Of a stretch of DNA of 64,000 bases, positions 58,500 through 64,000 are shown in pieces. The position numbers were made by a program, and so were the translations under genes. The notes beneath the pieces were generated by a model, which did not search any database, was not told where the DNA came from, and worked only from the letters and a program-made list of their open reading frames with translations. The stretch comes from Dryomyza anilis (Eukaryota > Arthropoda > Insecta > Diptera > Dryomyzidae): positions 39,530,002-39,594,001 of the forward strand of contig OX638135.1 in assembly GCA_951804985.1 (NCBI GenBank), read 5' to 3'. Numbering within the stretch: the stretch's first letter is position 1; every line of letters starts with the position of its first letter.

Positions 58500-58852
58500 A
58501 GTAGGCTGGATTTTGAAAGTGTGAACATTGATTGTAAAAGATTACATATTAAAAAAGTACTTTTTAATGCAACCCTGTTTTGTGCGTTCGTCCATGGGTA
58601 TAGACAAAATTTTGACATAACATTTTTCACAAGCAGCGATGAAAAGCAGACACAACTGATAAATCTGAAATAGGTACTTTGCAAACAATCAATACTAAAA
58701 TCTCCAACTTTTTATCAAGTGGAGATACCCAAAAATTTAACTCAGAACAAATCGAATTTTTAAACTCAATCAGAAACGAAGCAAATATACAAATTAATAA
58801 GAATGACATTTTAAAAATTAAAAATATTAATCATGAATATACTGCAATATAA
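58500..58852 (+). pseudogene. I-clade LINE ORF1, 3' end
   Basis: A frame with TLQTINTKISNFLSSG and FLNSIRNEANIQINK ends with TAA at 58850-58852, overlapping the ORF2 start at 58833 by 20 nt. A frameshift and stop lie near 58665. No zinc knuckle is preserved. The assignment rests mainly on its position before ORF2. Confidence 0.4.
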
Positions 58853-61800
58853 CATACAGAGCCTAAGGAAACTAGGTAACAAAGAATTACTAGAATTATA
58901 TTTATATCAAAATAAAATTGATATAGCAATTTTATGTGAAACTTGGCTAGTGGATAATGCATGCTAGGCTAATTATAATTTTATTTATAAAAATAGAGCT
59001 GACGGTTATGGAGGTGTCGGCATCTATATTCTAAAAAATATTAAATTCTCATTATTAAACATAATCAGTGATGCGGAAGTGGTTGGCATCACAACACTTA
59101 ACCTAAACACAAACCTAAACATTATCAGCACGTACAGTCCTCCTAATATAGATCAGAGGACGTCAAGATAAATTTTGAAAAAATGTTCTCTGACTTTATA
59201 AACTGTAATGAGTTAACGATAATCGGAGGCGATTTCAACGCAAAGTCAAATACATGGGGGTGTAATGACACCAACAGCAAAGGCAACTACCTGGATATGA
59301 TGGTCAACGATTACGGTTTCACGTGCTTAAACGATGGCTCGCCAACTTTTGCCAATAACCCGAATTCATCTTCAACATTAGACTAGACGTTCATCAATAA
59401 AAACAACATAAATTATTCTTGGAAATCATCTAATACAAAAATTACAAGCAGTAATCACTTTCCGGTTGTTATAAATCTTTTTGGTAATTTTGTAGGTCCA
59501 CAAAAAACAAATAAAATCCTAATTGCTAAGGTACTTAACGACATTAATAAAATGAAGGTTGGTGAGAATCTCGAACAATTTGAAGTAAATATTGACAATA
59601 TAATTAAAAAGAACACTATCCAAATCGAATCTACAAATAAATATATTGCTAAACCATGGTGGTCTGATGAAAGTATCAGACTTTTTCGATTGAGAAATGC
59701 TGCAAGGAAAAGATATTTAAAATACAAAACAATGACGAACTGCGAATTACTTCTAGAGGCGGTTCATAATCTTAAAACACACATCAAAACAAAAAAAAAA
59801 GAAAATTTTAATTCTTTAATAAATGAAATCTTTCAACCTAAATCCACTAAAGACATGTGGCTTAAAATTAAAAATGTAAAAAAGTATGATTGTATCAAAA
59901 ATGTTACCAACTCGTGGGATGACGAACAAAAAAAAGAATATTTAAAATTTATTTCAAATTTTAACAATAACACTGGATCTACGCTCGAATTAGTCCCTTC
60001 AATCACACCAAAACTTAAATTTGATGATTTTCTAATCTTTCTGCAATCTCGTAATTTGGAGTCTGCAAAAGGTTTAGATGGGATTTCGTACCGGATGTTA
60101 ACAAAGTTACCAGAAGAGGAAAAATTAGCATTCTTTAAAGTACTGGAAAATATATGGATGAAAGGTATCATTCCAGATCACTGGAGGAAAATAAAAATAT
60201 GTCCCATTCCAAAAAAAAATAGAGAACTTGCTTTATTACTGGAGAACTATAGACCAATTTGCTTGCTGTCGGTTCCACTGAAGATTATAGAGGGTTTAAT
60301 AAAGATTAACATCGAAGAACATATTCAAGAGAATCGACTTCTGCAAGGCAGATCATACGCAAAAAAAAACCACTCGACTTCTCAATGCATCAATGACCTT
60401 ATTAATAATATTTATTCGTATAAGAGAAAGGGCTTGCAAGTGGTTGCAGCTTGCATTGATATTGAAAAATCATACTATAACACGGACTGTAAAATACTTA
60501 CTAACATAATGGAAGGCATGAAATTTAACTCGAAAATAATTGATTGGATTCAATCATTTTTGAGCAATAGAACTCTTGTATTTGGCAATCAATCTATAGC
60601 TACCAACAAAGGATTGGCACAAGGCAGCAGTCTAAGCCCAACTCTGTTTAACATCTACACGGAAGCTTTACATGCAACAACAGAGGACAACTGTTTGCTT
60701 TTTCAATTTGCAGATGACTTCTTTATTGTTTGTGCAGATCAAAATTTTGATATAGCGAAGCAAGTACTTAAAAATAAATTATCGGATTTTATAGATAGAT
60801 GCAATGACTTAAAATTAAATATTAACATAGAAAAAAACTAACATTATTCATTTTAACCACAAAGTAAGACAGCTCAACATCACAATAAACAATACTAATG
60901 TCGAACAAGTCCGATCGATTAAATATTTGGGAAAGGTGATTACCACAACGAACTCACACGGACAACATGTTAAGCAGACGATAAGCAAAATAAACAAAAC
61001 ATGTAATTTTTTGAAAATTCTCAGTGGTTGCAGATTTGGCATTGACCCACGAAGATCGTTACAATTCTTCAAAGCGTTTGCGCGATCCAAAATTGAGTAT
61101 GCGGCATCATCATTTTCAAATTTATCGAAAACTGCAACAAAAAAACTACATGCATGTGCGAACTCAATTTTGAGAAGAAGTCTTGGTTTAATACGTTCAA
61201 CACCAATACACGTTCTATATCATATAAAAGCAGAGCTTCCACCAGAACATCGTTTCCAACTAGCTACTGCTAAGGAAATTACTAAGTGCATAGCACATAA
61301 TTTGCCTGCGGCAGTATTGTTATTAACTGCAAATTTCGAAATTAATACAAGCTACTTTAAAACCTTTCGGCGATATGAAAATGTATTTCGAAACATTGGT
61401 AGAATAATGCTAAATTAGTAAGCACAAAAATTAAAATTGTTATCGACATTTTCAAAGGATTGAAAATATGCAAAAGGGAGGCTAATGAGGCTCTGGTGCA
61501 TCAATTATTTAAAGAAAAAATGAACATTCTGGAAAATCAAAATTTTGAAATCATTTTCACAGATGGTTCGGTTAAAGACAATATTACGAGCGCGGCTATT
61601 TTTCACCCAAAAAGCAATTTTACGAAAGGTTTTTATACACACAAAATTATGTCATCAATGACGGCTGAAATCATAGGAATCGATAAGGCAATTGATTTTG
61701 CAATAGAAAAACATTTTTCAAAAATATCTATCTTAACTGATAGCAAAAGCGGTGCGATGGCTCTACAGAATATGTGTACTAACAATTTTTTGATCCATGA

Positions 61801-62366
61801 GATATTAACCAAACTTAACGAAAGCAATATTGAGCAACTAGAAATACATTACATTCCCGGTCATAAAAATATAAAATTTAACGAAATAGTGGACTCAGTA
61901 GCAAAAAAAGCCTCACAAACAGGCGATCAGATTAATCTGAAATGGACTGTTAAAAACGCTATCTATTATATAAAAGAAGATTTGCAGGCAACTTGGCGAA
62001 GAGAGTATGGAATTACAAGACAAATAAAAGGTGTAAATTTTGGAATCATGTTTGCAAAAATAGCTAAAAAAACCGTGGTTTCAAAAGCACAAAGTAAAAC
62101 TAGTTAACAGAATAATTTCAGGGCATTCCTTTTGCAAATCTACGCTAGCAAAAATGAATATAATTGACGACGACTTATGTACCATCTGTGGAGTGGAAGA
62201 GAATGCGGAACATATAATTTTTAAATGCACAAAATTTGCAGCTGAAAGGCATAAATATCCAGTAATTACAAAATATCTTGACATCGAAGATTTTCACAAA
62301 GGCGAGGACTTTGGAGGATACCCAGCTATAATTAACTTTTTGAAGGACATACAAATAGAACTCTAA
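58833..62366 (+). pseudogene. I-clade LINE ORF2: endonuclease, RT, RNase H, zinc motif; decayed
   Basis: Starts MNILQYNIQSLRKLG, then AILCETWL (endonuclease). GGDFNAKSNTWGC and a TAG at 59384-59386 follow in the same frame as the RT ORF (59552-60841), which has SAKGLDGISYRML, NYRPICLLSVPLK, CIDIEKSYYNTD, GLAQGSSLSPTLFN and FQFADDFFIV. A frameshift leads to 60927-61418, then 61460-62107 with RNase H (FTDGSVKDN, MTAEIIGID, LTDSKSGAMAL, YIPGHKNIKFNEIVD). The last piece has CTICGVEENAEHIIFKC. Order and RNase H fit I-factor relatives. At least five lesions. Confidence 0.85.
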
Positions 62367-62399
62367 ATATCTACTATAAGATTTAAAATTTAACTAGTA

Positions 62400-62755
62400 T
62401 AAGCTAAAATGTAAGTATATTTCACAAAGACAAATTTCTGGTTTAATACATACTAAAAATAATTAAATACTAACAAAACACCCTGTTCCTAATGGTACAA
62501 TAATTCGTGATGGCGTTCTAGATCAGCTGATCGGCCAAATAAGTCTCCAAGATCTGGTCATCCCAATAATCGACGGAGCAACGTTAAACAACAAAAAAAA
62601 AATAGTTCAGGTAAGTTCAATAATCGCCGTCACGAAATTATAATGTATATTCATTAGATTACTAAAGAATATACTTATTATTTGGTGCAACTATTTGGTT
62701 ATTGACAATTTTTGTCCATCCATGCCATTCCAAATATTTGAGACTCTGCTGAAAA
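62400..62755. other. Interval after the I element with imperfect inverted repeat
   Basis: TACAATAATTCGTGATGGCG (62497) and CGCCGTCACGAAATTATAATG (62623) are imperfect reverse complements about 105 bp apart. No gene seen. The I-element end is not sharply visible; it lies somewhere in 62400-62480. Confidence 0.4.
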
Positions 62756-62757
62756 TT

Positions 62758-62971
62758 GCTGTTATAACAGCATTTTTTCTTTCAATCACTTTGCATCCAA
62801 TTGCTGTTATAACAGCACTTTTTCTTTCAATCATTTTCTATCACTTTCAATCGTTTTAGTGACAACGGGAATCTAAGTTTGTGCCACAATCATCTGAGTC
62901 TTCGCTGGCACCTGCTGTAATACGGGTAATTTATTGAAATCATCACATCTAAGAAGATGCTGTATAACAGC
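62758..62971. promoter_or_regulatory. Palindromic sites GCTGTTATAACAGC
   Basis: A perfect 14-bp palindrome occurs at 62758-62771 and 62803-62816, inside a 45-bp direct repeat. A 13-bp variant GCTGTATAACAGC lies at 62959-62971. Such spacing could be operator-like binding sites or just a small duplicated repeat. They lie about 650-850 bp upstream of the exon at 63613. Confidence 0.35.
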
Positions 62972-63147
62972 AGGTTCCAACGGAGTCTCAACCAGAACAT
63001 TGACTGCGTCTGAGTCTGAGTCGAGTCGGTGATGGTTTTGTTCAGCCGCCACCGCGGAACATTCGTCGGCTCAAAACGATTTAAGTAATGCCGCTAAACT
63101 CGTGGTTACCGTTGAAATAAAGAACAAAAATGTTCTTCTAAATAGAT

Positions 63148-63352
63148 ACACCGATATCACATTTAGCAAAATCAAGTGGTATCAATAAAAATCATTCAAA
63201 GGGACGAGTTAAATATTGATATAAAAATGAAATATAAAATGATAGTTAAAATTTATATGCAACTGGCCGTTCTTTTTATTTCAATATTTAACCCGCTCCT
63301 TTGAATGATTTCCATTGATACCACTTGATTTTGCTAAATGTGATATCGGTGC
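63148..63352. mobile_element. Foldback/MITE with about 79-bp inverted arms
   Basis: CACCGATATCACATTTAGCA at 63150 returns as its reverse complement ending at 63352. The arms (63148-63226, 63273-63352) are about 90 percent alike and enclose a 46-bp AT loop. No coding capacity. Confidence 0.85.
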
Positions 63353-63612
63353 ATTTATTTGGAAATTAATTTTTCTACTCATTGCATCTGAAGGTATTCC
63401 CGCTGATAATACACTGTTTTCCAGTATCGGGTTTTTTTTTAAGTTAAATAAAAAACATATTTATTTAGTTTCGTCCGTTTGAAAATACAGTTAGTTTTAT
63501 TCTTATGTTGATTTTAGGTACATTTATATTTTAAAACTCTACATTAATTTATTTTGATTTTCTGCAAAACTTTGCCAACAGAACTTTTTGCTGAAAAAAA
63601 TAAATTTACACA

Positions 63613-63775
63613 ATGATTGAAAATGATGAAAATGAAGAGGCAGAGAGCCAGATCTTTTATGTCATACCTCATCAGACGGACGAAATCGTCATAGATGATT
63701 ACTGCGAGGACGATCTAAAACTTCAAAAACTATTAAGGGATTGGGGGCTTCAAGCAACGTTACTAGATCTTAAAA
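63613..63775 (+). CDS. Candidate first coding exon of a gene running off the window (SAM-like start)
   Basis: ATG in the context TTTACACAATGATTG opens an acidic frame (MIENDENEEAESQIFYVIP) followed by LKLQKLLRDWGLQATLLDLK. That last part resembles the first helix of a short SAM-like domain seen at the start of some insect DNA-binding or transposon-derived proteins. The exon ends at 63775, immediately before GTGAGT, in phase 1. A pyrimidine-rich intron start follows and nothing more of the gene is visible to 64000. Function is not known. Confidence 0.45.
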
Positions 63776-64000
63776 GTGAGTTTGTTTTTTTTTATTCATA
63801 ATATTATTATATTTTATAACTATCTTTTATTATATATATTAAAAACTTAAAACTACACGCTGCAACGTGTATCTTCCGACGTAGGCGCGCACAGAGAACG
63901 GAACTTTAATTCTAAATATTTGCGCACTTAAGATAACCACAGTCATGAAATTTGGTGATGTGTATTGTTCTTGTTAAATTTTAGTGTGATTGGACACAGG
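63776..64000. other. Putative intron or intergenic sequence to the window edge
   Basis: AT-rich apart from a short GC patch (CGACGTAGGCGCGCACAG at 63877). No acceptor-plus-frame continuation of the exon could be identified. Confidence 0.35.

Overview
The window reads as repeat-rich, AT-rich insect heterochromatin or a TE-dense intergenic block, most likely from a higher fly (Diptera, Brachycera). The reasons are the mix of LINE families (Jockey, LOA/I-like with RNase H, RTE, I), a CsRn1-type gypsy element, Copia, candidate introns of about 62-66 bp, and very long TA microsatellites. I cannot name the species. I see no complete conserved host gene and no rRNA, tRNA or CRISPR.

Layout. 1-2.1 kb: AT-rich, possibly bounded by short inverted termini. 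2.5-5.7 kb: the most unusual part. It holds the N-terminal half of a protein-primed B-family DNA polymerase (Polinton/Maverick or adintovirus type) carrying a spliceosomal-type intron, followed by two small convergent genes that each look like two exons split by a 62-66 bp intron. 5.9-7.3 kb: short repeats and a Jockey ORF1 remnant. 7.3-12.7 kb: a full-length LINE with both ORFs open and a 9-bp target-site duplication (TSD), inserted in that Jockey remnant. 12.7-18.4 kb: Copia remnant, a terminal-inverted-repeat MITE and decayed Jockey pieces. 18.4-20.5 kb: a 92-bp minisatellite and a dispersed repeat.

20.5-28.3 kb: a 1.7-kb tandem duplication whose first copy was later hit by a 4.3-kb CsRn1-like gypsy element (151/152-bp LTRs, TSD ATCTC). 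28.7-32.3 kb: a nearly intact one-ORF LINE with a single nonsense codon. 32.6-37.4 kb: microsatellites, minisatellites and dispersed repeats. 37.4-40.0 kb: a second, 5'-truncated copy of the 7.3-kb LINE with its own TSD. 41.0-44.9 kb: a decayed gypsy element on the minus strand, with a SAP-like Gag motif and a LINE 3' end lodged in its pol. 44.9-49.9 kb: two copies of a 1.6-kb dispersed repeat around an inverted-repeat MITE.

50.2-58.3 kb: a large palindrome (arms 3.3 and 3.7 kb) whose arms both carry the same defective RTE LINE. TA tracts lie at its centre and both outer ends. 58.3-62.4 kb: a decayed I-clade LINE. 62.5-64 kb: palindromic sites, a foldback/MITE, and what looks like the first exon of a gene running off the right edge.

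The functional logic is nested transposition. The readable order includes tandem duplication before gypsy insertion, Jockey before LOA-like LINE, and dispersed repeat before LINE copy 2. Clade names are from remembered motif patterns; no database search was possible.
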